This document shows positions 43,084-50,535 of a DNA stretch of 64,000 bases, piece after piece; position 1 is the first letter of the stretch; each line of letters starts with the position of its first letter. The notes under the pieces were generated by a model that was not told where the DNA came from, did not search any database, and saw nothing but the letters and a program-made list of their open reading frames with translations. Source of the stretch: an uncultured Christensenellaceae bacterium (GTDB taxonomy: Bacteria > Bacillota > Clostridia > Christensenellales > UBA3700); assembly GCA_944380295.1 (NCBI GenBank), contig CALWHE010000002.1, positions 185,237 through 249,236 on the forward strand, in the 5' to 3' direction. Both the position numbers and the translations under genes were made by a program.

Positions 43084-43157
43084 TGGAGCGGGTGATGGGA
43101 ATCGAACCCACAACCTAAGCTTGGGAAGCTCATGTTTTACCACTAAACTACACCCGC
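43084..43157 (-). tRNA. tRNA-Gly (CCC)
   Basis: 74 nt with encoded CCA, acceptor GCGGGTG / CACCCGC, anticodon CCC in loop TTCCCAA. Single-gene unit. Confidence 0.93.
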
Positions 43158-43167
43158 AAGCGTTTAT

Positions 43168-43196
43168 ATGATAGCACAATCCGGACGCAATGTCCA
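43168..43196 (-). promoter_or_regulatory. promoter of tRNA-Gly
   Basis: TGGACA, 17-nt spacer, TATCAT. Confidence 0.75.
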
Positions 43197-43336
43197 CAAG
43201 AAAAACGGCGAAAATTGAAATTTGACGCTTATCTGTGCGCACGGCGGCGTTTGGCGGCGCTTTTCCGCGATTTACCCGCGACGCGGAGCGCGGTTTTTCG
43301 GCGCGGACGGCGCCGTCTTGTGACGGACCATAATAA

Positions 43337-43381
43337 ATATCCACCCCAAAAAAGTTGGACAAACTTTTTTGGGGGGGATAT
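43337..43381. repeat. 45-bp near-perfect palindrome
   Basis: Arms of 20 bp, ATATCCACCCCAAAAAAGTT and its inverse, match at 19 of 20 positions around GGACA. It lies in a 352-bp gene-free interval between tRNA-Gly and gap. The rest of that interval (43197-43463) has only a small hairpin CCCGCG-actat-CGCGGG at about 43434-43450. Confidence 0.85.
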
Positions 43382-43463
43382 CAAAACAGGTGGTATTATT
43401 TGTCTGCTTGATCGGCGGAGCCTCTTTTGAACTCCCGCGACTATCGCGGGGTTTTCGTTGACA

Positions 43464-43492
43464 CAAAAAAGCGCCGCCCGTAGGCGGCGCCG
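43464..43492 (-). terminator. terminator of gap
   Basis: GCGCCGCC-tacg-GGCGGCGC followed by six T, 20 nt after the gap stop. Confidence 0.9.
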
Positions 43493-43509
43493 TTTGCCGT
43501 GTTTTGTTA

Positions 43510-44574
43510 TCAGTCAAGCAGTTCGGCGAAATACTTGATGGTCCTCACCATCTGGCTGGTGTAGGAGTTTTCGTTGTCATACCAGGACACGACCTGCACC
43601 TGATAGGTGTCGTCGTCTATCTTGGAAACCATGGTCTGCGTTGCGTCGAACAAAGAGCCGTAAGTCATGCCGATGATGTCGGAAGACACGATCTCATCGG
43701 TGTTATAACCGAAGGATTCGTTCGCCTGAGCCTTCATGGCGGCGTTGATGCCCTCTTTGGTCACGTCCTTGCCCTTGACCACAGCCACGAGAATGGTGGT
43801 GGAACCGGTGGCGGTGGGAACGCGCTGAGCCGAACCGATCAGCTTGCCGTTGAGTTCGGGAATAACAAGACCGATAGCCTTGGCGGCGCCGGTGCTGTTA
43901 GGCACGATGTTCTGCGCGCCCGCACGGGACCTGCGCAGATCGCCCTTGCGCTGAGGACCGTCCAGGATCATCTGGTCGCCGGTGTAAGCGTGAACGGTGG
44001 TCATGATACCGCTGACGATGGGAGCGTAATCATTGAGCGCCTTAGCCATGGGAGCCAAGCAGTTGGTGGTGCAGGACGCGGCGGAAATGATGTTGTCTTC
44101 CTTGGTCAGGGTGTTGTGGTTGACATTGTAAACGATGGTAGGCAGATCGTTGCCCGCGGGAGCGGAGATGACGACCTTTTTGGCGCCGGCTTTGATGTGC
44201 GCGGCGGCCTTTTCCTTTTTGGTGTAGAAACCGGTGCATTCGAGCACGACGTCTACGCGCAGCTTCTTCCAAGGCAGTTTTTCCGCATTGGCTTCGGCAT
44301 ATATGGTGATCTGTTTGCCGTCAACGGTGATGGAACCGGGGGTAACCACCTTTTTGCCGTCTTCACTCATGACCGCGTCGGTATAAGTGACTTCATGATT
44401 CCTTGCATAGTTGCCCTGCATGGTGTCATACTTGAGCAGATGAGCAAGCATCTTGGGGCTGGTGAGGTCGTTGATGGCAACGACTTGATAACCCTTAGCA
44501 CCGAACATCTGTCTGAAAGCCAAACGTCCGATACGGCCGAAACCGTTGATTGCAACTCTTACGTTCTTTGCCAT
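43510..44574 (-). CDS. gap: glyceraldehyde-3-phosphate dehydrogenase
   Basis: Glycolytic enzyme, G3P plus NAD and phosphate to 1,3-bisphosphoglycerate. 354 residues, slightly longer than the usual ~335. NAD loop [12 protein letters not shown], Asp36 favouring NAD, active site [12 protein letters not shown] with Cys168, and a C-terminal [17 protein letters not shown] stands 11 nt before the ATG, and no upstream alternative has a better SD. An inverted repeat overlaps the -10 of its promoter, so it is probably regulated. pgk and tpi are not nearby. Confidence 0.97.
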   Translation of the reverse strand: MAKNVRVAINGFGRIGRLAFRQMFGAKGYQVVAINDLTSPKMLAHLLKYDTMQGNYARNHEVTYTDAVMSEDGKKVVTPGSITVDGKQITIYAEANAEKLPWKKLRVDVVLECTGFYTKKEKAAAHIKAGAKKVVISAPAGNDLPTIVYNVNHNTLTKEDNIISAASCTTNCLAPMAKALNDYAPIVSGIMTTVHAYTGDQMILDGPQRKGDLRRSRAGAQNIVPNSTGAAKAIGLVIPELNGKLIGSAQRVPTATGSTTILVAVVKGKDVTKEGINAAMKAQANESFGYNTDEIVSSDIIGMTYGSLFDATQTMVSKIDDDTYQVQVVSWYDNENSYTSQMVRTIKYFAELLD

Positions 44575-44616
44575 AATGTTGTTATCCTCCAAAAGATTTT
44601 GTCTTTTTTTTATCAA

Positions 44617-44638
44617 TTAACAGTTTATCAACTATTAA
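44617..44638. promoter_or_regulatory. candidate operator at the gap promoter
   Basis: TTAACAGTT-tatc-AACTATTAA: 9-bp arms match at 8 positions, and the site covers the -10 box. It does not fit the Rex consensus and no CggR gene is near, so the regulator is unknown. Confidence 0.5.
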
Positions 44639-44650
44639 GCCGTTTTGCAA
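44622..44650 (-). promoter_or_regulatory. promoter of gap
   Basis: TTGCAA, 17-nt spacer, TAAACT, with a leader of about 45 nt. Confidence 0.65.
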
Positions 44651-44703
44651 CTGTTTTTCCGCATTTTTAATAAATTTTGCCCCCGTTTAAGGCTTTTTGA
44701 CCC

Positions 44704-45822
44704 TCATTTGAGGTTTTCCGGATTGAGGCATTCAAGCTCCGGCAGCACGAATCTGCCGTCTTTGCGCACCAAAACTCCGTCCATATAGATCTCGCCGCCG
44801 CCCATTTGCGGAGTCTGCACCAAAACAAGGTCCCAATGCTCGGCGGACACGTTGCCGTTCCAGGCGTCGTCATAGCACGCGCCCGGCGTGAAGTGGATGC
44901 TGCCGCTTATCTTTTCGTCGAACAAAATGTCGCCCATCGCCTTGTTGATATAAGGATTCAGCCCGAAGGAAAACTCGCCCACATATCTGGCGCCCTCGTC
45001 CACGTCGAAGATCTTGTTGATCGCCGCCGTATCGTTGGCGGTGGCTTCCACTATCTTGCCGTCTTTGAACAGCAGAGAGACGTTTTCAAACTTGATGCCG
45101 TTGTTCACGGACGGCACGTTGTAAGTTATCCTGCCGTTCACGCTGTCTTTGACCGGCGCGGTGTATACTTCCCCGTCCGGGATATTGCAATGTCCGCTGC
45201 ACTTGACCGCCCCGATGCCCTTGACGGAAAAACTTATGTCCGTGCCGGGAGAGAGGATACGCACCTTGTCCGTTTTGTTGATAAGTTCCACCAGCGGATC
45301 CATCGCCTTGTCCATCTTGGCGTAATCGAGGTTGCACACATTGAAAAACATGTCTTCAAACGCTTCCGTGCTCATGCCGCTCATGGCGCTCATGCCGGGA
45401 GTGGGATAACGCAGAATGACCCACTTGGTCTTTTTTACGCGTATGTCGTGATGGACGGGGTGCGCGTAATAAAGGTTGTATGCGTCCATGGCGGCGGAGG
45501 GCACGTCCGAATTTTCATAGGCGTTGTTGCCGCCGCGGATACCGATGTAAGCCTGCATCTGCTCGAATTTGGGTTTGTCGAATCCCGCCATCTTGTCCGC
45601 CATGGTCTTATCCATGCCCAGCAAAAGCTCGCGCTTTATGCGCGCGTCGCTCAGCGTGACAAACGGATAAGCGCCCGCGGCGTAAGCCTCGCGCACTATG
45701 CACGCCACCAGCTGATAATCCGCTTCCGTGCACTCTATCAACAGATTTTCGCCCTTTTTCAAAGAGCAGGAATAATGCACCAAATTGTGCGCCAAAGTTT
45801 TGATCCTTTCGTCCAGTAACAT
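44704..45822 (-). CDS. M29-family aminopeptidase
   Basis: 372-residue cytoplasmic metallo-aminopeptidase of the thermophilic aminopeptidase (AmpS/PepS) family. The N-terminal domain includes GENLLIECTEADYQL. The C-terminal catalytic part has the metal-ligand regions NIPDGEVYTAPVKDSVNGR (Glu), EFSFGLNP (Glu) and GSIHFTPGACYDD (His), with the Asp ligand in the last. It supplies amino acids from peptides. AAGGAG seven nt before the ATG. Divergent from fba with a shared 180-bp promoter region. Confidence 0.92.
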   Translation of the reverse strand: MLLDERIKTLAHNLVHYSCSLKKGENLLIECTEADYQLVACIVREAYAAGAYPFVTLSDARIKRELLLGMDKTMADKMAGFDKPKFEQMQAYIGIRGGNNAYENSDVPSAAMDAYNLYYAHPVHHDIRVKKTKWVILRYPTPGMSAMSGMSTEAFEDMFFNVCNLDYAKMDKAMDPLVELINKTDKVRILSPGTDISFSVKGIGAVKCSGHCNIPDGEVYTAPVKDSVNGRITYNVPSVNNGIKFENVSLLFKDGKIVEATANDTAAINKIFDVDEGARYVGEFSFGLNPYINKAMGDILFDEKISGSIHFTPGACYDDAWNGNVSAEHWDLVLVQTPQMGGGEIYMDGVLVRKDGRFVLPELECLNPENLK

Positions 45823-45860
45823 AAAAAACTCCTTTGCCTTGCGGCGTTCAAATCATATAA

Positions 45861-45889
45861 ATTATAGCACTATGCGCGCGCATTTACAA
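45861..45889 (-). promoter_or_regulatory. promoter of the M29 aminopeptidase gene
   Basis: TTGTAA, 17-nt spacer, perfect TATAAT, leader of about 30 nt. Confidence 0.8.
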
Positions 45890-45937
45890 TAAATTTTCCG
45901 TAAATGCGCCCGCATAAGATAATTTTGCGCAAAACGA

Positions 45938-45966
45938 TTGAAATATACCGCCCCTTGTGCTAAAAT
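45938..45966 (+). promoter_or_regulatory. promoter of fba
   Basis: TTGAAA, 17-nt spacer, TAAAAT with TG extension, leader of about 33 nt with GGAGG. Confidence 0.75.
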
Positions 45967-46005
45967 GATAGCATAAAATAAATTATTTACTCGGAGGTAA
46001 ATATC

Positions 46006-46953
46006 ATGCCATTGGTAACAACCAAAAAAATGTTCGAGTCGGCATATAAGAACGGATATGCCATCGGCGCATTCAACGTCAACAACATGGAAATAATCCA
46101 GGGCATCGTGGAAGCGGCAACCGAAGAAAACGCTCCCCTTATCTTGCAGGTGTCTTCCGGCGCGCGCAAATACGCCAACCCCGTTTACCTGCGCAAAATG
46201 GTGGAAGCGGCGGAAGAGGTCAGCCATCTGCCCATCTGCCTGCACCTCGACCACGGCGACAGCTTTGAGCTGTGCAAGAGCTGCATAGACGGCGGCTTTA
46301 ATTCCGTGATGATAGACGGCTCTCACCTGCCTTTCAAAGAAAACATCGCCCTTACCAAAAAGGTGGTGGAATACGCGCACGACCACGGCGTGACCGTGGA
46401 AGGCGAATTGGGCAGACTGGCGGGCGTTGAGGACGACGTGAAAGTTTCCGCGGAAGACAGCTCTTACACCCGTCCCGAGGAAGTGGAAGAGTTCGTCACC
46501 AAGACGGGCTGCGATTCCCTCGCCATTGCCATAGGCACTTCCCACGGCGCTTACAAGTTCAAGCCCGGCACCAAGCCTCAACTGCGCTTTGACATTTTGG
46601 AAGAAGTTTCCAAGAGGCTGCCCATGTTCCCCATCGTCCTGCACGGCGCTTCTTCCGTTCCGCAGAACTTTGTCAAGATAATCAACGAGAACGGCGGCAA
46701 ACTCGCCGACGCCATCGGCGTGCCCGAGGAAATGCTCCGTCAGGCTGCCGGCATGGCGGTGTGCAAGATCAACATCGACTCCGACCTGCGCCTTGCCTGC
46801 ACCGCGGGCATCCGCAAGCACTTCATGGAGCACCCCGATCACTTCGACCCCCGTCAGTATCTGGGCGACGCGCGCGCGAACATCAAGCAGATCGTCAAAC
46901 ACAAGCTCACCGAGGTCCTCGGCTGCGCGGGTAAGGCGAACGAGGCGCTTTAA
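46006..46953 (+). CDS. fba: class II fructose-1,6-bisphosphate aldolase
   Basis: Zinc-dependent glycolytic aldolase, 315 residues, cytoplasmic. CLHLDHGDSF carries the catalytic Asp82 and the zinc ligand His83. Further landmarks are VEGELGRLAG, the substrate-binding AIGTSHGAYK and LHGASSVPQNFVK. GGAGG eight nt before the ATG. Its first codons and the neighbouring terminator are strong, fitting high expression. Confidence 0.97.
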   Translation: MPLVTTKKMFESAYKNGYAIGAFNVNNMEIIQGIVEAATEENAPLILQVSSGARKYANPVYLRKMVEAAEEVSHLPICLHLDHGDSFELCKSCIDGGFNSVMIDGSHLPFKENIALTKKVVEYAHDHGVTVEGELGRLAGVEDDVKVSAEDSSYTRPEEVEEFVTKTGCDSLAIAIGTSHGAYKFKPGTKPQLRFDILEEVSKRLPMFPIVLHGASSVPQNFVKIINENGGKLADAIGVPEEMLRQAAGMAVCKINIDSDLRLACTAGIRKHFMEHPDHFDPRQYLGDARANIKQIVKHKLTEVLGCAGKANEAL

Positions 46954-46968
46954 TAATTTAAGCGAAAA

Positions 46969-47015
46969 ACAAAAGGGAAAGGGCGGATATGGTTTTATGC
47001 CATATCTGCCCTTTC
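46969..47015 (+). terminator. terminator of fba
   Basis: AAAGGGCGGATATGG / CCATATCTGCCCTTT, 15-bp stem with one mismatch, then CGTTTTTCG. A second A/T-flanked hairpin (AAACGG, GATATA / TATATC, CCGTTT with seven T) follows at 47056-47104. Confidence 0.88.
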
Positions 47016-47164
47016 GTTTTTCGCTTCCCTAGGGGACACCCCGCCATTCAAAAATAAAACGATAAACGGAGATATAAGCGCAATATATCGCCGTTTTATT
47101 TTTTTGAGGCGTAGTTTCCCCCTCTTTTTGCGGGCGGCGTAATCTCGTATCGCGCTTAATCTTA

Positions 47165-47499
47165 CCGCAAAAATTCACCGCTTCCGCCCTCATTCGCTTC
47201 ACAAGTTTCGCTCATTCGGAAAATGCGCACGGCGCATTTTAGAGGTGACGCTTGGCAAAAGTGTGATTTTGCCGCACTTTATTACACTTTATTCGGGGTG
47301 CAGCGTCACGCTGCCTCCGCTGCGGTTTTCCCCTCGTTTTGCGGCGAGATATAAAAAGCATGCAAGCGTTAGCCGCAAAAATTCACTCTTTCCGCCCTCA
47401 TTCGCTTCGCGTGCTCCGCTCACTCGGAAAATGCGCACGGCGCATTTTAGAGGTAACGCTTGGCAAAAGTGTGATTTTGCTGCGCTTTATTACACTTTG
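47165..47499. repeat. two ~127-bp direct repeats
   Basis: 47165-47291 and 47373-47499 are diverged copies (offset 208 bp) starting CCGCAAAAATTCAC, each with a perfect hairpin AAAATGCGC-acg-GCGCATTTT, a GGCAAAA-N6-TTTTGCC hairpin and TTATTACACTTT. A 15-bp palindrome GCAGCGTcACGCTGC recurs at about 47299 and 47586. No gene is seen between 46954 and 48090. Confidence 0.8.
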
Positions 47500-47874
47500 C
47501 TGTGTAAGTATTGCAAAGAGATTAGCTGGACAAACGGAAAAGTAACGTCAAGGCGTGTAAGGGGTGGAGCGCCCCGCGCTCCGGGTGCAGCGTCACGCTG
47601 CTTTGAGGGCACATTTCACGTTTTTGCCCTTCAAGTCAAAAACATTTCACTTTTGCGCGGTTGGCATATTTCATGTGTTTGTTTATGATGATAATTATGC
47701 CGGACAGACGTCTATAAGGGTGCACAGGAGGGTGATGGATTTGCGTGTGGATTTGGACAAAGGTGCCGCAGGCAATACTCTTGCGGTATTGTCAAGGCGC
47801 ATTTGTGCAAAGGCGTGCGTAAAGACGCGCCCTACTGCGTGCCCGCATAGCGCCTGTCCGGCAGAGAAAATTCG

Positions 47875-48073
47875 CGTCCGAAGCGGCACGGCACCCTTTT
47901 GCTTATCGCTCATTGCCGTGCCGCGCAGGACATATCGCGTCGGCGCAGCCGACATATCGCATTTTGCCGTTCGGCGTGTTCGGCTTACGAAAATGATAGC
48001 AACGGCAAAATATATCGCGTCCGGAGCAAGGGCGCATTTCTTCGCTTATCGCTCATTGCGCCCTTGCGCAGGA
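47875..48073. repeat. family of 56-nt stem-loops with compensated stem changes
   Basis: Element A 47875-47930 and element B 48018-48073 share exact geometry: GTCC, 3-nt bulge, 11-bp stem, 20-nt loop ending GCTTATCGCTCAT, 11-bp stem, GCA, GGAC, ATA. Stem A begins GCGGCACGGCA and stem B GCAAGGGCGCA; six positions differ and all six are compensated. A related 11-bp stem (ATTTTGCCGTT, 47960-47970 with 48000-48010) lies between, and GTCGGC-gca-GCCGAC at 47937-47951 resembles a collapsed copy. Confidence 0.85.
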
Positions 48074-48090
48074 CATAAAAAAGGCTATTT

Positions 48091-49137
48091 TCATTTTTTT
48101 ATATAATCGTCAAACTTCAATTTTCCCATATAAAGTCCGCCGTTATAATTGAACACGGTGGGGTGTTCCACGCCGCTGAAAACATTGCTTTGGATGATGC
48201 CGTGCAGAGCGGTGTTTTGCGTGTTTTCCGCGCGCACGTCCACGCGAATGGCAACGGCACAATCGGTAAAAGTATTGTCGCGCACGAATATCTCCGCGTC
48301 TGAGGGCAAAACGTCCAGCGCGCATTCATAGCCGGAAAAGGCGCAGCCCGACATTTTAAGCTCCGCAAAGCCCGGCTCAAGCGTGAGCGCCGTGCGCCCC
48401 TTTGCTCCGCGTGGCAGCTCTTCTTCTTTTTCCTGCTTGCCCTGCTCTTTTTCTTCAAAGGCGTCACTGCCCGGCAAAAGCTCCTTTACGTCATAGATAA
48501 AGCGGCAATTTTCCAATACGGCGCCGCAGCCCTCTTCCACCGTCAGCGAGGCGGTATCTGCCGCGGAAGAGGTGTAAAAACCGATGTTTTCCAAGGAAAC
48601 GCACGCCCCGTCCGCCACCGTCAGTCCGCCGATGAAAACGCCCTGCTCACCCAGCAGTTTGACGTTTTTGTCCACCTTTTCACCGCAAGCGTAATAGCCG
48701 CGGAAAAACAGAACGGTGTCCCCGTCCTCGCAGGCGGCAAGCGCGCCGTCCGGCGAGGAGAAGTGCGCCGCGTCCTCTCTGCCGGCGAATTTCTCCGACA
48801 CCTGCTTTTCACTTACGATCACTTCACACACGGCTTTATGCGTGGTGTTTACTATCTTCACGGCGATCTGCGCCCTGCCGCCGGAGAGAGCGCGCACCCG
48901 CCCCTCTTCCACTTGCGCCACGGCGGGCGCGTCGCTCTCCCACTCCACCTCGTATGCCGTGCCGCGCGGCGTGAAAACGGCATGCAGATCCGCCTCTTCT
49001 CCCGTGACCATGAATTTGACGCTTTCGGAAAGGCGCACGTATTGCGCATATTCCTTTTCCTGCGCGTCGTCTTTATAAGTGCACGCCGCCGTCAAGCACG
49101 CCAGCGCCGCCATAAGTATCGCCACCGCTTTTTTCAT
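48091..49137 (-). CDS. secreted lipoprotein with Big_2-like and right-handed beta-helix domains
   Basis: 348 residues. Signal peptide with a TAAC lipobox-like cleavage site (Cys19). A bacterial Ig-like domain (about 40-110: VEWESDAPAVAQVEEGRVRALSGGRAQI) precedes a parallel beta-helix (about 130-345) with turns such as VKLLGEQGVFIGGLTVADGACVSLENI and VLENCRF, as in pectate-lyase-like proteins. A Glu/Lys-rich insert (about 243-262) interrupts the helix. Carbohydrate binding or cleavage is possible but no catalytic site was identified. No clear SD or promoter. Confidence 0.8.
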   Translation of the reverse strand: MKKAVAILMAALACLTAACTYKDDAQEKEYAQYVRLSESVKFMVTGEEADLHAVFTPRGTAYEVEWESDAPAVAQVEEGRVRALSGGRAQIAVKIVNTTHKAVCEVIVSEKQVSEKFAGREDAAHFSSPDGALAACEDGDTVLFFRGYYACGEKVDKNVKLLGEQGVFIGGLTVADGACVSLENIGFYTSSAADTASLTVEEGCGAVLENCRFIYDVKELLPGSDAFEEKEQGKQEKEEELPRGAKGRTALTLEPGFAELKMSGCAFSGYECALDVLPSDAEIFVRDNTFTDCAVAIRVDVRAENTQNTALHGIIQSNVFSGVEHPTVFNYNGGLYMGKLKFDDYIKK

Positions 49138-49182
49138 AAGAAAAGTTTGCGCAAAAGCGCCGCCGCTATTCCCCGCGCCCGC

Positions 49183-49220
49183 AAAAAACAAAAGCCGGAC
49201 GGAAGATACTTCCGCCCGGC
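49183..49220 (-). terminator. terminator of the Hsp20 gene
   Basis: GCCGGGCGGAAG / CTTCCGTCCGGC with one mismatch, followed by TTTTGTTTTTT, 24 nt after the stop. Confidence 0.88.
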
Positions 49221-49243
49221 GCGATCAAGCCGCAAATCAAACG

Positions 49244-49669
49244 TTACTCTATGTCTATCCTGCTCGAACCGCCCTGTTTGCGTTCCTCTTTGGGAATGAT
49301 GACGGTGAGGATGCCGTTTTCGTATTTGGCTTTTATGTCCTCTTTCTTCACATCGCCCACATAGTAACTTCTGCTGCAAGAAAAACTCCTCTCGCGGCGG
49401 ATATAGTTACCCTTGTCTGCGGTCTGCTTTTCGCTCTTGCCCGCGGATATGCTCAGATATCCGTCTTCCAACTCGATGGCGATGTCGCCCTTCTCCATGC
49501 CGGGAAGCTCTATCTCCATCTCGTAATCCTTATCGTTTTCCTTGATGTCCGTGCGCATATATTTGTGCCCTTCGCTCCTTCTGTAAAAGCCCGGGAAAAA
49601 GTCGCGTATGGCGTCTTCAAAGAAATCATAGTCGCTCCAATTGCCTCTCCTGCTCAGTTCGTTTTTCAT
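49244..49669 (-). CDS. Hsp20 small heat-shock protein
   Basis: 141-residue ATP-independent holdase with an alpha-crystallin domain at about residues 38-130: YRRSEGHKYMRTDIKENDKDYEMEIELPGMEKGDIAIELEDGYL..., ending in the family A-x-x-x-x-G-x-L motif (KAKYENGILTVIIPK) and a C-terminal IxI-like SRIDIE. AAGGAG nine nt before the ATG. The promoter is followed by two GCACTC repeats that resemble heat-shock CIRCE half-sites, so stress control is likely. Confidence 0.93.
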   Translation of the reverse strand: MKNELSRRGNWSDYDFFEDAIRDFFPGFYRRSEGHKYMRTDIKENDKDYEMEIELPGMEKGDIAIELEDGYLSISAGKSEKQTADKGNYIRRERSFSCSRSYYVGDVKKEDIKAKYENGILTVIIPKEERKQGGSSRIDIE

Positions 49670-49694
49670 ATTCGTTATCTCCTTTTTTCTTTAT

Positions 49695-49732
49695 TTGGCA
49701 CTCAGTGCTACTGATTGCTGGCACTCAATGCC
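49695..49732. promoter_or_regulatory. two CIRCE-like GCACTC repeats in the hsp20 leader
   Basis: TTGGCACTCAGTGCTA (49695-49710) and CTGGCACTCAATGCC (49718-49732), corresponding bases 23 bp apart. The CIRCE half-site is TTAGCACTC, normally inverted with a 9-nt gap; here the halves abut in each copy and the copies are direct. Confidence 0.55.
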
Positions 49733-49745
49733 TTCAACTGCTAAT

Positions 49746-49773
49746 ATAATAACACATTCCGGCGCGTTGTCAA
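49746..49773 (-). promoter_or_regulatory. promoter of hsp20
   Basis: Perfect TTGACA, 16-nt spacer, TATTAT; leader of about 70 nt containing the two repeats. Confidence 0.75.
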
Positions 49774-49878
49774 GAGGTATTTGCAAGTTTTTACTTACGT
49801 TTTACTTTTTATTGTCAAATTAAACTTGCGTTATCGGTATTTTTCGCCATTTCGGCAATAAAACAAACTCCAAGGCTA

Positions 49879-49910
49879 TAAAAAACGCGGGCGCCCGAAA
49901 AAGGCGCCCG
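49879..49910 (-). terminator. terminator of the NUDIX gene
   Basis: CGGGCGCC / GGCGCCCG around a T-rich loop, then GCGTTTTTT, about 30 nt past the stop. Confidence 0.85.
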
Positions 49911-49939
49911 TTTACATTGATGTCGAATAATGTAAAATA

Positions 49940-50482
49940 TCAAAGACCGATCTTGTTGAGATAGGCGTATTTCAAGATGGCTGCCACCGTTTTGCTGTCC
50001 CTGATCTCCATGTTCAGCACCTTTTCCAGCGCCTGTTTGAATGGCAGGCGGCGCACGTTGAGGAATTCCCCTTCATCCAAATGCGCGTGCGTGGCTTTCA
50101 GACCGTGCGCCAGATAGACGTAAATATGTTCGTTGCTGTAAGCCACGGTGGGATAGATCTCCAAAAACTTTTCCGCCCTGTCCGTGACCAGTCCGCACTC
50201 CTCTTCCAATTCGCGCAGGGCGCACGCCATGGGATCTTCATCCCTGTTGCGCTTGCCGGCGGGTATTTCCAACATCACCTCCCCGTAAGGATAGCGGAAC
50301 TGCTCCACCAGATAGACGCACCCTTCCTCATCCACCGCCAGCACCGCGCAGCCGCCCGAATGGTTGACATATTCGCGGCGCGAATGCTTGCCGCCCGGCA
50401 GCTCCACTTCATCGTTATAAAGCTGCAAGATCCTGCCGTCGTAAATGAGATCGCTTTTGACGAGTTTTTCTTTCAGATCCAT
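49940..50482 (-). CDS. NUDIX hydrolase, ADP-ribose pyrophosphatase type
   Basis: 180-residue hydrolase of ADP-ribose or related nucleotide sugars. The Nudix box is seen as GKRNRDEDPMACALRELEEECGLV (GX5EX7REUXEEXGU, with D at the first acidic position). The upstream EQFRYPYGEVMLEIPAG and downstream YPTVAYSNEHIYVYLA are NudF/YqkG-like. GAGG precedes the ATG. The start is only 17 nt downstream of the terminator of the preceding gene, so it depends on read-through or an unseen promoter. Confidence 0.92.
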   Translation of the reverse strand: MDLKEKLVKSDLIYDGRILQLYNDEVELPGGKHSRREYVNHSGGCAVLAVDEEGCVYLVEQFRYPYGEVMLEIPAGKRNRDEDPMACALRELEEECGLVTDRAEKFLEIYPTVAYSNEHIYVYLAHGLKATHAHLDEGEFLNVRRLPFKQALEKVLNMEIRDSKTVAAILKYAYLNKIGL

Positions 50483-50492
50483 TTTGCACCTC

Positions 50493-50518
50493 GAAAAAAC
50501 GGAGCCGTGCGGCTCCGC
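50493..50518 (-). terminator. terminator of the foldase-like gene
   Basis: CGGAGCC-gcac-GGCTCCG followed by six T. It lies directly before the NUDIX start codon. Confidence 0.88.
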
Positions 50519-50535
50519 TTTTGTTTTTTTTGCTT

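Noticed and set aside
43337..43381. Terminator of gap
   Set aside because: A better hairpin with a six-T tail is placed right after the gene (43464-43492).
44617..44638. Rex box at gap
   Set aside because: The half-site TTAACAGTT does not match the Rex half-site TTGTTAA in the right phase.
49138..49243. Leaderless start for the beta-helix lipoprotein
   Set aside because: Only CAAACT stands at the -10 distance and no -35 is seen; the signal is too weak to count.
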